A DNA stretch of 64,000 nucleotides from CADEGL01 sp050180485 (GCA_050180485.1 JBFXED010000017.1:1-64000), one strand, 5' to 3'; positions 35,571 through 45,200 are shown, counted from the first letter of the stretch. The notes: a model not told the origin generated them from the sequence alone. Made by a program: numbers and translations.

Positions 35571-36625
35571 CGGACCTTCTGCAGTTTCTTCACCGCGCTT
35601 TGCCAGGTGTCGGAGAGCGTATAGCCCTCGGGCAGCGGATCGTCCGGGTCGAGCCCGTACTGGCCGATCGAGGTGATATAGCCACGCCCCGCCACGGTCG
35701 GGATCACGGCCGGTTTCTTGCCCACCTTCGTCGTGCCCAGAAGCTCGGCGTAGAAATGTGTGCCGATGATCGATTCGTGGTCGAAGGCCTGGCCTACCTT
35801 GATCTGCTTGCGCGCGTGCATGACGGCGAGACGCGCCGAGGTGCCCGTCCCGCACGGGCTGCGATCCAGACGGCCGGGCGCCACGACGACCGTGTTCTTG
35901 GCCGTGAGCCCCTTGCCCTTCTGCTTCACGGGACCCGTGAATTCCGTGATCGTCACGTGGCGGATGCCGGAATTCTCCGGATGGACGATTCCCTTCAGCT
36001 GCTCTTGGCAGGCCGCGCGGATCTTCTCGCCCATGACACAGATGTCGCGCGCCTCGTCCGGCGTGATGCGGAAGCCGACCGAGGCCGCGTCGATCAGCGC
36101 GTAGTGCATGCCGCCATAGGCCACGTCCAGCTTCACCGTGCCGACGCCCTTCACCTCAACGTTCGCATCCAGTACCTGGACGAAGGACGGGACGTTCTTG
36201 AACTTGACCTGCAGAACCTTGCCCTTCTCGCAGCGGCAGGTCAGGTAGACCAGGCCCGCGGGCGTCTCGAGCGTCAGTTCCGTGATCGGCTCCTTCATCG
36301 GCAGGATGCCGGTCTCCAGGATCGCCGTGACGGTGCAGATCGTGTTGGAGCCCGACATGGGCGGATATTCGGTCGACTCCATGATGATGTAGCCGGCCTG
36401 GGCCTTCGGATTGTTCGAAGGCAGCACCAAATTCGCGCTGTGCACGGCGGCGCCGCGCGGTTCGAACAGCAGGAACTTGCGCAATCCGTCGTCGTGGTCG
36501 CGCAGATGGACCATCTTGTCGAACATGGTCTTGCCGGGCACGTCCACCACACCGCCCGTGATGACCTTGCCATATTCACCCTCGGCATGGACGCCGACGA
36601 CGGTCAAAGCGCGCTTCCAACGCAT
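35567..36625 (-). CDS. Proline racemase family enzyme, Ser/Cys type
   Basis: A 352-residue enzyme of the proline racemase superfamily. The second catalytic motif DRSPCGTGTSAR near 258 is intact, but the first reads PPMSGSNTICT near 89, with Ser where racemases have Cys (MCGHGT). Ser/Cys pairs are known in this superfamily and still epimerise proline or hydroxyproline in some members; others are trans-3-hydroxyproline dehydratases with a different pair. GGGGAG lies ahead of ATG 36625. Its stop overlaps that of the SET-domain gene. A Cys/Cys homologue lies at 45201. Confidence 0.88.
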   Translation of the reverse strand: MRWKRALTVVGVHAEGEYGKVITGGVVDVPGKTMFDKMVHLRDHDDGLRKFLLFEPRGAAVHSANLVLPSNNPKAQAGYIIMESTEYPPMSGSNTICTVTAILETGILPMKEPITELTLETPAGLVYLTCRCEKGKVLQVKFKNVPSFVQVLDANVEVKGVGTVKLDVAYGGMHYALIDAASVGFRITPDEARDICVMGEKIRAACQEQLKGIVHPENSGIRHVTITEFTGPVKQKGKGLTAKNTVVVAPGRLDRSPCGTGTSARLAVMHARKQIKVGQAFDHESIIGTHFYAELLGTTKVGKKPAVIPTVAGRGYITSIGQYGLDPDDPLPEGYTLSDTWQSAVKKLQKVR

Positions 36626-36685
36626 TCGGATTCTCCCCGGAGGATTCGATCTCGCCGCCCACGTTGCAGCGGCGCGTGGCGACGG

Positions 36686-37075
36686 TCAATCGTCGACGGG
36701 CACTGTCCGCGGCCTGCGGTTCTCGTCGATCGCGACGTAGGTGAACTTGCCTTCGGTGACCAGAACCTTGCTGCCGTCGCCGCGCGTGGCCCAGGCCTCG
36801 ACCCAGACGGCGATCGAGGTGCGCCCGACCCGCTCGATCTTGCCGTGGCAGGTCAGCATGTCACCGACGAAGACCGGCAGCTTGAAGACCATGGCGTCGA
36901 CCGCGACGGTCGCGAGCCGCCCCTTGGCGCGCGCACGGGCGACCACGCCGCCCGCGATATCCATCTGGCCCAGCACCCAGCCGCCGAAGATGTCGCCGGC
37001 CGGATTGGCGTCGGCCGGCATGGCGAGGGTGCGGATGGCGATCTCGCCATGGGGGTGCGCGGCTTCATCCGCCAT
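36686..37075 (-). CDS. Acyl-CoA thioesterase (hotdog fold, YciA-like)
   Basis: A 129-residue thioesterase. ANPAGDIFGGWVLGQMDIAG near 20-39 holds the catalytic Asp/Gly helix region of YciA-type enzymes, and DAMVFKLPVFVGD near 57 follows. AGGAGG is five bases before ATG 37075. It is divergent from parE; the gap contains an inverted repeat CCACTA/TAGTGG (37095-37110). Confidence 0.92.
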   Translation of the reverse strand: MADEAAHPHGEIAIRTLAMPADANPAGDIFGGWVLGQMDIAGGVVARARAKGRLATVAVDAMVFKLPVFVGDMLTCHGKIERVGRTSIAVWVEAWATRGDGSKVLVTEGKFTYVAIDENRRPRTVPVDD

Positions 37076-37094
37076 ATCGGCCTCCTGTCCTAAA

Positions 37095-37110
37095 CCACTA
37101 GATTTAGTGG
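37095..37110. promoter_or_regulatory. Small inverted repeat upstream of parE
   Basis: CCACTA and TAGTGG separated by GATT, between divergent thioesterase and parE. It could be an operator or a chance palindrome in an AT-richer promoter region. Confidence 0.3.
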
Positions 37111-37176
37111 AGTTTTGCATTTATTACCTACTTCAGGCAGTATTATAGGCCCGAACGCGACGGAGCGCACCCGAGC

Positions 37177-39198
37177 ATGGCCCGAAAGGCCGCCAAGACG
37201 GCTGACCTTTTCGACGTCCCCGCCAAAGGCGGCAAGGGCGACAGCTATACCGCCAAGGACATCGAGGTGCTGGAAGGGCTGGAGCCCGTCCGCAAGCGCC
37301 CGGGCATGTATATCGGCGGCACCGACGAGCCGGCGCTCCACCACCTGGTCGCCGAAGTGCTCGACAACTCGATGGACGAGGTGGTGGCCGGCCATGCCAC
37401 GCGCATCGAGGTGGAGATGCTGGCCGACGGCTCGGTCACCGTCACCGACAACGGGCGCGGCATTCCGGTCGATCCGCATCCGAAGTTCAAGAACAAGTCG
37501 GCCCTCGAGGTCATCCTCACCACGCTGCACTCGGGCGGCAAGTTCTCGGACTCCGTCTATAAGACCGCGGGCGGCTTGCACGGCGTCGGCATCTCGGTCG
37601 TCAACGCGCTGTCGGACAAGTTGACCGTCGAAGTCGCGCGCGACAAGAAATCGTGGCGTCAGTCCTACAGCCGCGGCAAGCCCACGGGACCGTTGAAATC
37701 AACCGGGCCCGCGCCCAACAAGCGCGGCACCACCGTCAACTTCCACCCCGACCCGAAGATCTTCGGCGAAGCTGCGCATCTAAAGCCCGCGCGCGTCTAC
37801 CGCATGGTCCGCTCCAAGGCGTATCTGTTCAAAGGCGCCGAGATTCGCTGGTCCTGCGATCCCTCCCTCCTCGGCAAGGACGGCAAGGTGCCGGAGGAAG
37901 AAACGCTCCACTTCCCCAACGGCCTGCAGGATTTCCTGAGCGCGACCTTGGGCGACCGTCCCGTGCTGACCGCGAAACCCTTCGCCGAGGAAGCGCCTCT
38001 GAACGGCAGCGCCAGCGGCGGACGGATCGAATGGGCCGTGGCCTGGCCGGCCGACGAGGACGGCATGCTCAGCTCCTACGTGAACACCGTACCCACGCCC
38101 CAGGGCGGCAGCCACGAGCAGGGCCTGCGCACGGCGTTGGGGCGCAGCCTGCGCGACTACGCCGATTTAGTCGGCAGCAAGCGCGGCAAGGAGATCACCG
38201 CCGAGGACGTGGTGGACGGCGCGGCCGTGATGCTGTCGCTGTTCATCCCCAATCCACAGTTCCAAGGCCAGACCAAGGAACGCCTGGGCATGCCCGAGGC
38301 CGTGCGCCTGGTCGAGAACGCCGTGAAGGACCGCTTCGACCATTGGCTGCATGCCGACACGACATCGGCCAGGGCACTGCTCGAGCGCGTGCTGGAGCGC
38401 GCGGATGAACGCCTGCGCCGCCGCCAGGAACGCGAGATGCAACGCAAGACGGCCACGCGTAAGCTGCGCCTACCCGGCAAGCTGGCCGATTGCAGTCGCG
38501 ATTCGCGCGAAGGCACCGAAATCTTCCTGGTCGAGGGCGATTCCGCCGGCGGCTCGGCCAAGACCGCGCGCAACCGCGAGACCCAGGCCATCCTGCCCCT
38601 GCGCGGCAAGGTGCTGAACGTGGCCAGCGCGACAGCCGAGAAGCTGCGCCAGAACCAGGAGTTGACCGATCTTGTCCAGGCGTTGGGCGCCGGTCACGGC
38701 GACACCTACCGGCCCGAAGGCCTGCGCTACGAGCGCGTCATCATCATGACGGATGCCGACGTGGACGGCGCGCATATCGCGGCGCTTCTGATGACCTTCT
38801 TCTATCGCGAGATGCCGCAATTGGTGGAGAGCGGCCACCTTTATTTGGCCATGCCGCCGCTCTACCGCATGACCCATGGTGCCACGTCCGTCTATGCGCG
38901 CGACGACGCTCATAAAGAGGCGCTGCTGAAAACCACCTTCAAGGGCAAGTCCAACGTCGAGATTAGCCGCTTCAAGGGCCTGGGGGAGATGCCCGCCCAG
39001 CAGCTCAAGGAAACGACGATGGATCCCAAGACGCGCACGCTGCTCAAGGTCCACATGCCCGACGCCAAGAAGGCGGAGGAGAAGAAGGACGCGGCCAGCA
39101 CGGCAAAGCTGGTCGAGACGCTGATGGGCAAGAAACCCGAGGCGCGTTTCGACTATATCCAGGAACACGCCAAGTTCGTGCAGGACCTGGACGTTTAG
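37177..39198 (+). CDS. parE: DNA topoisomerase IV subunit B
   Basis: A 673-residue GHKL ATPase/TOPRIM protein. VRKRPGMYIGG near 40 and EVLDNSMDEVVAGHA near 60 are the ATP-binding N-terminus; GGLHGVGISVVNALS near 130 is the lid; FQGQTKERLG near 365 is the transducer QTK loop; FLVEGDSAGGSAK near 450 and MTDADVDGAHI near 525 form the TOPRIM Mg site. The short C-terminus lacks the GyrB insert, pointing to ParE. parC is not in the window. Confidence 0.96.
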   Translation: MARKAAKTADLFDVPAKGGKGDSYTAKDIEVLEGLEPVRKRPGMYIGGTDEPALHHLVAEVLDNSMDEVVAGHATRIEVEMLADGSVTVTDNGRGIPVDPHPKFKNKSALEVILTTLHSGGKFSDSVYKTAGGLHGVGISVVNALSDKLTVEVARDKKSWRQSYSRGKPTGPLKSTGPAPNKRGTTVNFHPDPKIFGEAAHLKPARVYRMVRSKAYLFKGAEIRWSCDPSLLGKDGKVPEEETLHFPNGLQDFLSATLGDRPVLTAKPFAEEAPLNGSASGGRIEWAVAWPADEDGMLSSYVNTVPTPQGGSHEQGLRTALGRSLRDYADLVGSKRGKEITAEDVVDGAAVMLSLFIPNPQFQGQTKERLGMPEAVRLVENAVKDRFDHWLHADTTSARALLERVLERADERLRRRQEREMQRKTATRKLRLPGKLADCSRDSREGTEIFLVEGDSAGGSAKTARNRETQAILPLRGKVLNVASATAEKLRQNQELTDLVQALGAGHGDTYRPEGLRYERVIIMTDADVDGAHIAALLMTFFYREMPQLVESGHLYLAMPPLYRMTHGATSVYARDDAHKEALLKTTFKGKSNVEISRFKGLGEMPAQQLKETTMDPKTRTLLKVHMPDAKKAEEKKDAASTAKLVETLMGKKPEARFDYIQEHAKFVQDLDV

Positions 39199-39253
39199 CC
39201 GTTCACCATTTCGTGATGACGCACCGACCGGGCGCCGACGTTAGAATGGCGCC

Positions 39254-39982
39254 ATGCGCCGCCTCTTCGCCCTCGGCTGCCTTGCCCTTGTCCTAGCCCT
39301 GCCGCCGGCTTCTGCCGCCGAGCGCGCACCGGTGTTGGTCGAATTGTTCACGTCCGAGGGCTGCAGTTCTTGCCCGCCGGCCGACGCTTACCTCGGCGAG
39401 TTGGCCAGGCGGCCGGGCGTGATCGCGCTTTCCTTCCACGTCGACTACTGGAACCGGCTGGGCTGGACCGATCCGTTCTCCTCCGCCGCCGCGACCGCGC
39501 GCCAGAAGGGCTATGCCGAATCGCTCAAGCAAAGCTACGTCTACACGCCCGAAATGGTGGTCGACGGGCGCGTCCACGAAGCCGGCTCGCGGCGCGAGAA
39601 GATGGAAGCCCTGATCGGCGCCGCGCGCGCCAACGCGGTGTTCCCGGTCGCGCTGGCGCGCACGGCCGGCGGCATCGACGTCACGCTGCCCGCCGCGGGC
39701 GATGTCACGACGAACGCGACCGTATGGCTGGTCCTTTACGACCGCAGTCAGACGGTCGCGGTGAAGGCCGGCGAGAACGGCGGGCGCTCGATCACCCACG
39801 CTAACGTCGTACGCGAAATTCGCCGCGCCGGCAGTTGGAACGGCCAGGCCGCGCGCCTGGCGTTACCCATCGACGCGGCCGCCGCGCGCGAACGCGGAGG
39901 AGCCGCGGTTATCGTGCAGGCGGGCTCCTACGGAACGGTCTTGGGCGCGGGCGCGATCGCGTTGGACGGACCGGGCGCTTGA
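39254..39982 (+). CDS. DUF1223 secreted thioredoxin-like protein
   Basis: A 242-residue protein with a signal peptide (cleavage near ASAAE, residue 21). The thioredoxin-like motif ELFTSEGCSSCPPAD near 29-43 has a CxxC pair, and FHVDYWNRLGW near 62 and VYTPEMVVDG near 95 are family hallmarks. DUF1223 proteins are common in alphaproteobacteria and thought to act in periplasmic redox; the exact role is unknown. Monocistronic. Confidence 0.92.
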   Translation: MRRLFALGCLALVLALPPASAAERAPVLVELFTSEGCSSCPPADAYLGELARRPGVIALSFHVDYWNRLGWTDPFSSAAATARQKGYAESLKQSYVYTPEMVVDGRVHEAGSRREKMEALIGAARANAVFPVALARTAGGIDVTLPAAGDVTTNATVWLVLYDRSQTVAVKAGENGGRSITHANVVREIRRAGSWNGQAARLALPIDAAAARERGGAAVIVQAGSYGTVLGAGAIALDGPGA

Positions 39983-39988
39983 GACACC

Positions 39989-41392
39989 TTACTTGCCCTT
40001 GGCGATCTCGCCGTTGACGAAATCGAGCGGCGGCTTGGCCAGCGGCTCCATCTGCGGATCGAGGCGGATGGCCTCTTCCAGATCGACCTTGGCTTCCTTG
40101 TATTGCTTCAGCGATCCATAGGCGAAACCGCGCATGAAATAAGGGCGCGGGTCCTTGGGGTTGATCGAGATGGCCTTGGTGTAATCGGCGATCGCGCCCA
40201 CCGCGTCCTGCTGCTCGTACTTGGCGCGCCCGCGCGTCAGATAGGCGTAGGAACTTTGCGGATTGAGCTCGATGACGAAGTTCAGATCGGACGCCGCCTT
40301 GGCGTATTCGCGCTTGTTCATATAGCCCTCGGCACGCAGCGCGTAGGACTGCACGACATCCTGCGCCGTGCGGGTCGGCGCGCGGGCGATAGCCGAGGTG
40401 AAATCGGCGATGGCTGCGTCGAAGTTCTTTTTCTGGATCTGGACGAAGCCGCGTTCGAAATAGATTTCGCTGGCCACCTCGCCATAGGACAGCTTCACGC
40501 CCTGGTCGAAGTCGGCGATCGCCTTGTCCCACTCGCCTTTGTATTTGTAGATCAGGCCGCGGTTCAGATAGGCCTCGCGGAAATTCGAATCCAGCTTAAT
40601 GGCCTGGTCGTAGAGCTTGAGCGCGTCGTCGATCTTGGCGTTCTCGAACGCCGTCAACGCCTCGTGGAAGCGGCGGGACGACTCGTCCGGCGTGAAGCTG
40701 GCGGAAAGCACGCGCTTCTCGACATAGGCCTTCACCGGCGCCGGCATCGCGTAGTCTTTTTTCACCACCAATGCGGCGGTGAACTCGGCCAGCGCTTCGG
40801 ACGGACTATATGCCGCGAAAGCCGTGGGCAGGCCGGCCTCGCGGGCGGGCGCATCGTTCCCCTTGGCCACGAGATCGCCCAGGCGCTCCTGCTTCTGGGC
40901 GGCGGCGGCGCGCACCTTGTCGATCATCGGCTTGACCAGATCGACCCATTCCTTGGTGGCGGATGCCTTGTTTGCGGCGTCGGCCAAGTGGGCCACGTCG
41001 CGTACCAGCATGAAATACGGATCTTGGATGCCGATGGCGCCGGGAGCCGCCGGCGTTTTGAAGAACCGGTCGGTGACGATAATGGCGTGGTCTGGGCGGA
41101 TCACGCCGGCGATGGTTTCGTCCAGCCCCAGGCGTTCGGTGCGGTAGACGCGCACCGGCCGGTAGGCCACCGCGCGCTGGATCAGCCCGGGCGATGATTT
41201 CTGCATGGTCTCCAGCATGCCCTTGACCGCGGCGCGCTCCGGGTCGGTCCATGGCTTGACCACCAGCGGCGCCTCGGCGCTGGGTTGACGCGCGTCGATG
41301 AAGACGAACTTGTCGAGCGGACCGGCCGCTTGAGCGGCACCCGTCACACACAGGATCGCGAGCGCGGCCAGCGCCAGGGCAAAACGCTTCAT
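39989..41392 (-). CDS. Exported TPR-repeat protein
   Basis: A 467-residue secreted protein: signal peptide to AAQAA near residue 23, an N-terminal domain of unknown type (about 25-240) and then at least five TPR units from about residue 240, such as FREAYLNRGLIYKYKGEWDK and SYAYLTRGRAKYEQQD. TPRs mediate protein contacts. The N-terminal part resembles no enzyme I know. It converges on DUF1223 with six bases between stops. Confidence 0.85.
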   Translation of the reverse strand: MKRFALALAALAILCVTGAAQAAGPLDKFVFIDARQPSAEAPLVVKPWTDPERAAVKGMLETMQKSSPGLIQRAVAYRPVRVYRTERLGLDETIAGVIRPDHAIIVTDRFFKTPAAPGAIGIQDPYFMLVRDVAHLADAANKASATKEWVDLVKPMIDKVRAAAAQKQERLGDLVAKGNDAPAREAGLPTAFAAYSPSEALAEFTAALVVKKDYAMPAPVKAYVEKRVLSASFTPDESSRRFHEALTAFENAKIDDALKLYDQAIKLDSNFREAYLNRGLIYKYKGEWDKAIADFDQGVKLSYGEVASEIYFERGFVQIQKKNFDAAIADFTSAIARAPTRTAQDVVQSYALRAEGYMNKREYAKAASDLNFVIELNPQSSYAYLTRGRAKYEQQDAVGAIADYTKAISINPKDPRPYFMRGFAYGSLKQYKEAKVDLEEAIRLDPQMEPLAKPPLDFVNGEIAKGK

Positions 41393-41426
41393 TCCGAAAT
41401 CCTCACGAAGGCATCGCGCCGCACCG

Positions 41427-42131
41427 TCACGGACGCAGAAGCCAATAGCGCAGCAGTGCCGTTGCCGCCTGCGGCCTCTCCAGGGTCGGAAGATGGGCGC
41501 AGTCTTCTATCACGACGAGCGTCGCATTGGGAATGGCTTGGGCCATTTCCCCGCTGAGCTCCAGCGGGGTCAGGATGTCCTGCCGACCGCAGACAATCAG
41601 CGTCGGACAGGCGATCCGTGCGAGGTCCGGCCGACTGTCGGGCCGCGCGGCGTTGGCCGTCTGCTGGCGCACGAACGCCTCCGGTCCCACCCGTTCCGCC
41701 ATCTCGGTGACGATGCGGGACAACGCCTGGTCGGCGAGCTGGGACGGATGGATGAAGCTGGGCAGAAGACGCGGCGTGACGCCCTTGAACTGGCCCACAT
41801 GCGTCAGCCGTGTCAAATCGCGGCGGCGCTGGACCATCTCCGGCGGATCGGGCCGCGCGGAGGTGTCGAGCAGAGCCAGCCGATCCACCCGCTCCGGCGC
41901 CTGGCGCATGATCTCGAACGCGACGAAGCCGCCCATGGACAGCCCGGCCAGCGCGAAACGCGGCGGCGCCTCGGCCAAGATCGCGCGCGCGATCTCCGCC
42001 ATGGAATCGTGGCGCGTGTGGTCGGCGACGGAGACTTGGGCAATGTCGCCCAGATGATCGATCTGGTGACGCCACAGCGCAGCGTCGCACAAGGTCCCGG
42101 GGATGAGGACGAGCGGGATATTCGCGCTCAT
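41427..42131 (-). CDS. Alpha/beta hydrolase
   Basis: A 234-residue hydrolase. The oxyanion region is LIPGTLCDAALW near 9, the nucleophile elbow GLSMGG near 64, the acid Asp in CGRQD near 184 and the His in DCAHLPTLERP near 212. ATG 42131 overlaps the preceding stop (ATGA), coupling it to the isochorismatase-like gene. Substrate unknown. Confidence 0.9.
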   Translation of the reverse strand: MSANIPLVLIPGTLCDAALWRHQIDHLGDIAQVSVADHTRHDSMAEIARAILAEAPPRFALAGLSMGGFVAFEIMRQAPERVDRLALLDTSARPDPPEMVQRRRDLTRLTHVGQFKGVTPRLLPSFIHPSQLADQALSRIVTEMAERVGPEAFVRQQTANAARPDSRPDLARIACPTLIVCGRQDILTPLELSGEMAQAIPNATLVVIEDCAHLPTLERPQAATALLRYWLLRP

Positions 42132-42670
42132 TTGATGAGCCGCGACAGCTCCTTGAACTCCGGCGTGCCGGCCTGCCGCAGCCATTCGAACAGGACCATC
42201 TCGGTCGTCGCGATCTCCACACCCGCTTCGCGCAGGCGCGCCAACGCCACGTCCTTGCTCGCGGCGGCGCGCGAGGAGGTGGCATCCGCCACCACGATGC
42301 AGCGCGTGCCGGCGGCTTTCAGGTCGAGCGCGGTCTGCAGCACACAGACATGGCTTTCCACGCCCACCACCAGCACCTGCTCGCGCTCATAGGCGGACAG
42401 CACGGCGACGATGGTGGGATCGGCGGCGCAGGAGAAATGGAGCTTGGGCAGCACCGAGCCCGGCGGCGCCAAAGCAGCCAGCGGCGGCACCGTGTTGCCC
42501 AGGCCTTTCGGATACTGTTCCGAGACGACGACGGGGATGTTCAGACGTTCCGCCGCCTTCATCAGCACGGCGCAATTCTCGACGACCCGGTCAGGCTCGG
42601 CCATGGCAGGCATGAGCTTTTCCTGCACGTCGACCACAAGAAGGGCGGATTTATTCGCGTCGATCAGCAT
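42128..42670 (-). CDS. Isochorismatase-like cysteine hydrolase (YcaC type)
   Basis: A 180-residue cysteine hydrolase. Catalytic Asp in LLVVDVQEKLMP near 13, Lys in LPKLHFSC near 77 and the nucleophile Cys in GVESHVCVLQTALDL near 112. This is the YcaC-like branch of the isochorismatase family. ATG 42670 is followed by the family N-terminus; the longer open frame upstream is Arg-rich and not coding. First gene of a coupled pair with the alpha/beta hydrolase. Confidence 0.92.
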   Translation of the reverse strand: MLIDANKSALLVVDVQEKLMPAMAEPDRVVENCAVLMKAAERLNIPVVVSEQYPKGLGNTVPPLAALAPPGSVLPKLHFSCAADPTIVAVLSAYEREQVLVVGVESHVCVLQTALDLKAAGTRCIVVADATSSRAAASKDVALARLREAGVEIATTEMVLFEWLRQAGTPEFKELSRLIK

Positions 42671-42885
42671 GCGCGGCACCCTAGACGAAGGCACCGTCCC
42701 GGCCAAGCGGCGGACGGCGGCGCGCGCCAAGCGCCCCGCGCAGGCCAGCCCCGTCATATTTAAGGTGGCGTGCGCCAGACCTTTATCGTAAGGATAGCCC
42801 GCCGTTCCGGCCCAGGCGCCCGCGCCACGCCGTCGACGGATGCGAATGCCGGCTGACGGCACCTCTTCACACAAACACAAACGGA

Positions 42886-44484
42886 ATGAGTTTCAACGAT
42901 TTAGGCCTTAGCGCCGAGGTTCTCCGCGCGATTGGCGAGGCAGGCTTCACCGAGCCCACCCCGATCCAGCGCGAAGCCATCCCCCACGTTCTGACCGGCC
43001 GCGACATCCTGGCCCGTGCCCAAACCGGCACCGGCAAGACTGCCGCCTTCACCCTGCCGATGATCGACATCCTGGCCGCCGGCCGCGCCAAGGCGCGCAT
43101 GCCGCGGGCCCTGATCCTGGAGCCCACGCGCGAGTTGGCCCAGCAAGTCGAAGACAATTTCAAAGTCTACGGCAAGTACAACAAATTGTCCGCCGCGCTC
43201 GTCATCGGCGGTGCGTCGATGGCGCAGCAGGAAGCCGCGCTCAATCGCGGCGTCGACGTGCTGATCGCCACGCCCGGCCGCCTGATCGACTTGTTCGAGC
43301 GTGGCAAGGTCCTCTTGTCCCAAATCCGCGTCCTCGTCATCGACGAAGCCGACCGAATGATGGACATGGGTTTCATGCCGGACGTCGAGAAGATCGTCAG
43401 CCTCCTGCCCTTCACCCGGCAGACGCTCCTTTTCTCGGCCACCATCCCGGACGAAATCCGCCGCCTGTCGGACCGTTTCCTGTCCAATCCGAAGGAAATC
43501 GAGATTCAGGCCACCTTTCTCACCGCCGACACGATCGAGGACGCGGTCGTGGTGGTGAACGAGGAAGACAAGCGCGAGGCGCTTCGCCAACTGGTCGCGC
43601 GCGAGGAGCAGTTGCAGAACGCGATCATCTTCTGCAACCGCAAGCGCGACGCCGATATCCTGTTCCGCTCCCTGAAGAAGCACGGGTTCAACGTCGGCGT
43701 CCTGCACGGCGACTTGGTGCAGTCGGTGCGCGAGGAAACGCTGCAAGGTTTCCGCGACGGCAAGATCACGCTTCTGGTCGCCAGCGACGTGGCTGCGCGC
43801 GGCCTCGACATCCGGGACCTGTCGCACGTCTTCAATTTCGACGTGCCGTTCAATGCCGAGGACTATGTCCATCGCATCGGCCGCACGGGCCGCGCCGGCA
43901 AAGCAGGCCGCGCCTTTACCTTGGCCACGCCCGACGACGCCAAGCTGCTGAGCGCTATCAAGAACCTGATCGGTCGCGAAATCCCGCGCATAGAGCTGGA
44001 AAACCTGTCCGCCGCCGCGCACACGGGCGATGGCGACAGAGAAGGCTCCCGCCGCGATGGTGGACGGCGCGGCCGTGGCCGCGGGGGACGGGATCGCCGT
44101 CCGCGCCGCGACAGCGGTCATCGCCACGAGGGCCAGCGCGAAGAGCGCGCGCCGCGTGAGGAAACGCCGCGTCAGGACGCCCAAGCTCCCTATCCCGTCG
44201 ACGCACCGCAGCCGGTGGAAGCTGCGCCAACAGCGGAAGCGCACCACGAACCTGCGCCGAAGCCGTATCGCGACGAGCACCGCCATCGCGAGGACCACAA
44301 ACCTCGCCGGGAAGACCACAAGCCGCGCCGGGAGGCGAGGCCTGGCGCGGGCAATCAAGAGCGTGGCCGCGATGGGCGACGGCGCGACCGGCATGACGGC
44401 AACGACGATGGTCCGTCCGGCCCCGGCCTGGGCGATCACGTCCCCGCCTTTCTGATGCGCAAACCCCGCCTGCCGACCAGCTGA
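42886..44484 (+). CDS. rhlE: DEAD-box RNA helicase, RhlE-like
   Basis: A 532-residue DEAD-box helicase. Q motif near 20-25, motif I AQTGTGKT near 45, Ia PTRELAQQ, II VIDEADRMMDMGF near 150, III SAT, and VI HRIGRTGRAG near 328. After residue 380 the tail is a disordered run rich in Arg, Gly, His and Glu, with a tandem repeat EDHKPRR, suited to RNA contact. In GC-rich alphaproteobacteria such proteins help ribosome maturation and cold growth. It is divergent from the isochorismatase-like gene; the 215-base gap shows no clear motif. Confidence 0.93.
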   Translation: MSFNDLGLSAEVLRAIGEAGFTEPTPIQREAIPHVLTGRDILARAQTGTGKTAAFTLPMIDILAAGRAKARMPRALILEPTRELAQQVEDNFKVYGKYNKLSAALVIGGASMAQQEAALNRGVDVLIATPGRLIDLFERGKVLLSQIRVLVIDEADRMMDMGFMPDVEKIVSLLPFTRQTLLFSATIPDEIRRLSDRFLSNPKEIEIQATFLTADTIEDAVVVVNEEDKREALRQLVAREEQLQNAIIFCNRKRDADILFRSLKKHGFNVGVLHGDLVQSVREETLQGFRDGKITLLVASDVAARGLDIRDLSHVFNFDVPFNAEDYVHRIGRTGRAGKAGRAFTLATPDDAKLLSAIKNLIGREIPRIELENLSAAAHTGDGDREGSRRDGGRRGRGRGGRDRRPRRDSGHRHEGQREERAPREETPRQDAQAPYPVDAPQPVEAAPTAEAHHEPAPKPYRDEHRHREDHKPRREDHKPRREARPGAGNQERGRDGRRRDRHDGNDDGPSGPGLGDHVPAFLMRKPRLPTS

Positions 44485-44527
44485 GCGCGCGTGGACAGGC
44501 GTGCGCCTGTCCGGCCATAATCGCGGC

Positions 44528-44770
44528 ATGCAGACGATCTTCGTGATGGTGAAGTGCGACCTGGGACGCGCCTATCAGGTCGCCGACCAGGCGGTGCAGA
44601 CGATCGAGCAGGTCTCCGAGGTCTATTCGACCTCGGGCCAGTACGATCTCTTGATGAAATGCTACCTGGACGACAAGACCGACATCGGCCATTTCGTGAA
44701 CGAAAGCATCCACGCGCTCTCCGGTGTGAAGGACACGTTCACGCTCATCACCTTTAAGGCGTTTTCTTAA
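44528..44770 (+). CDS. Stand-alone Lrp/AsnC effector (RAM) domain protein
   Basis: An 80-residue protein with only the ligand-binding domain of Lrp/AsnC regulators: MQTIFVMVKCDLGRAYQVAD, then VYSTSGQYDLLMK and FTLITFKAF. It has no DNA-binding part. Such stand-alone RAM proteins bind amino acids and assemble into dimers and higher oligomers. It follows the helicase by 43 bases. Confidence 0.9.
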   Translation: MQTIFVMVKCDLGRAYQVADQAVQTIEQVSEVYSTSGQYDLLMKCYLDDKTDIGHFVNESIHALSGVKDTFTLITFKAFS

Positions 44771-44778
44771 AGGACATC

Positions 44779-45198
44779 CTACTCGGGCCGCCCTTCGGGC
44801 TGGGTCTCAAAAGCTGGCAACGCAGCATCCATCACGTCCCAATGCGGACGGTTGCGAACGAACAAGACCATCTGAGGTGTGATCGCGCCGGGATTGTCCA
44901 AAGTCCCCACCGCCACGGTCATGAAACCCGGCATTCGATCGTTTTTGCCGAAGAGTGGACTGCCACAGGTCGCACAGAATAAGCGCGTAACCTGGGCACC
45001 ACTGTCCGCCGTCAGGCGGTAAGTGGCCGGCTTGCCCACAATCTCGACGCTGGCCTCTTTGAACATGGCGCCTGTCGCATGACCCGTTCCGGTCAGTTTT
45101 TGACAGTCCCCGCAATGGCAGTGTGCCGCAACCACCGGATCGCCCTCGATCCGATAGCACACGGCACGACAGAGGCATCCGCCGGTGAAGACAGCCAT
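44779..45198 (-). CDS. GFA family (glutathione-dependent formaldehyde-activating-like) protein
   Basis: A 139-residue zinc protein. Cys ligands are in GGCLCRAV near 7, HCHCGDCQK near 27 and LFCATCGSPLF near 73. Relatives include S-hydroxymethylglutathione synthase, but most members have no proven activity. ATG 45198 lies two bases after the proline-racemase-family stop, so it is the second gene of that operon. Confidence 0.92.
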   Translation of the reverse strand: MAVFTGGCLCRAVCYRIEGDPVVAAHCHCGDCQKLTGTGHATGAMFKEASVEIVGKPATYRLTADSGAQVTRLFCATCGSPLFGKNDRMPGFMTVAVGTLDNPGAITPQMVLFVRNRPHWDVMDAALPAFETQPEGRPE

Positions 45199-45200
45199 GT

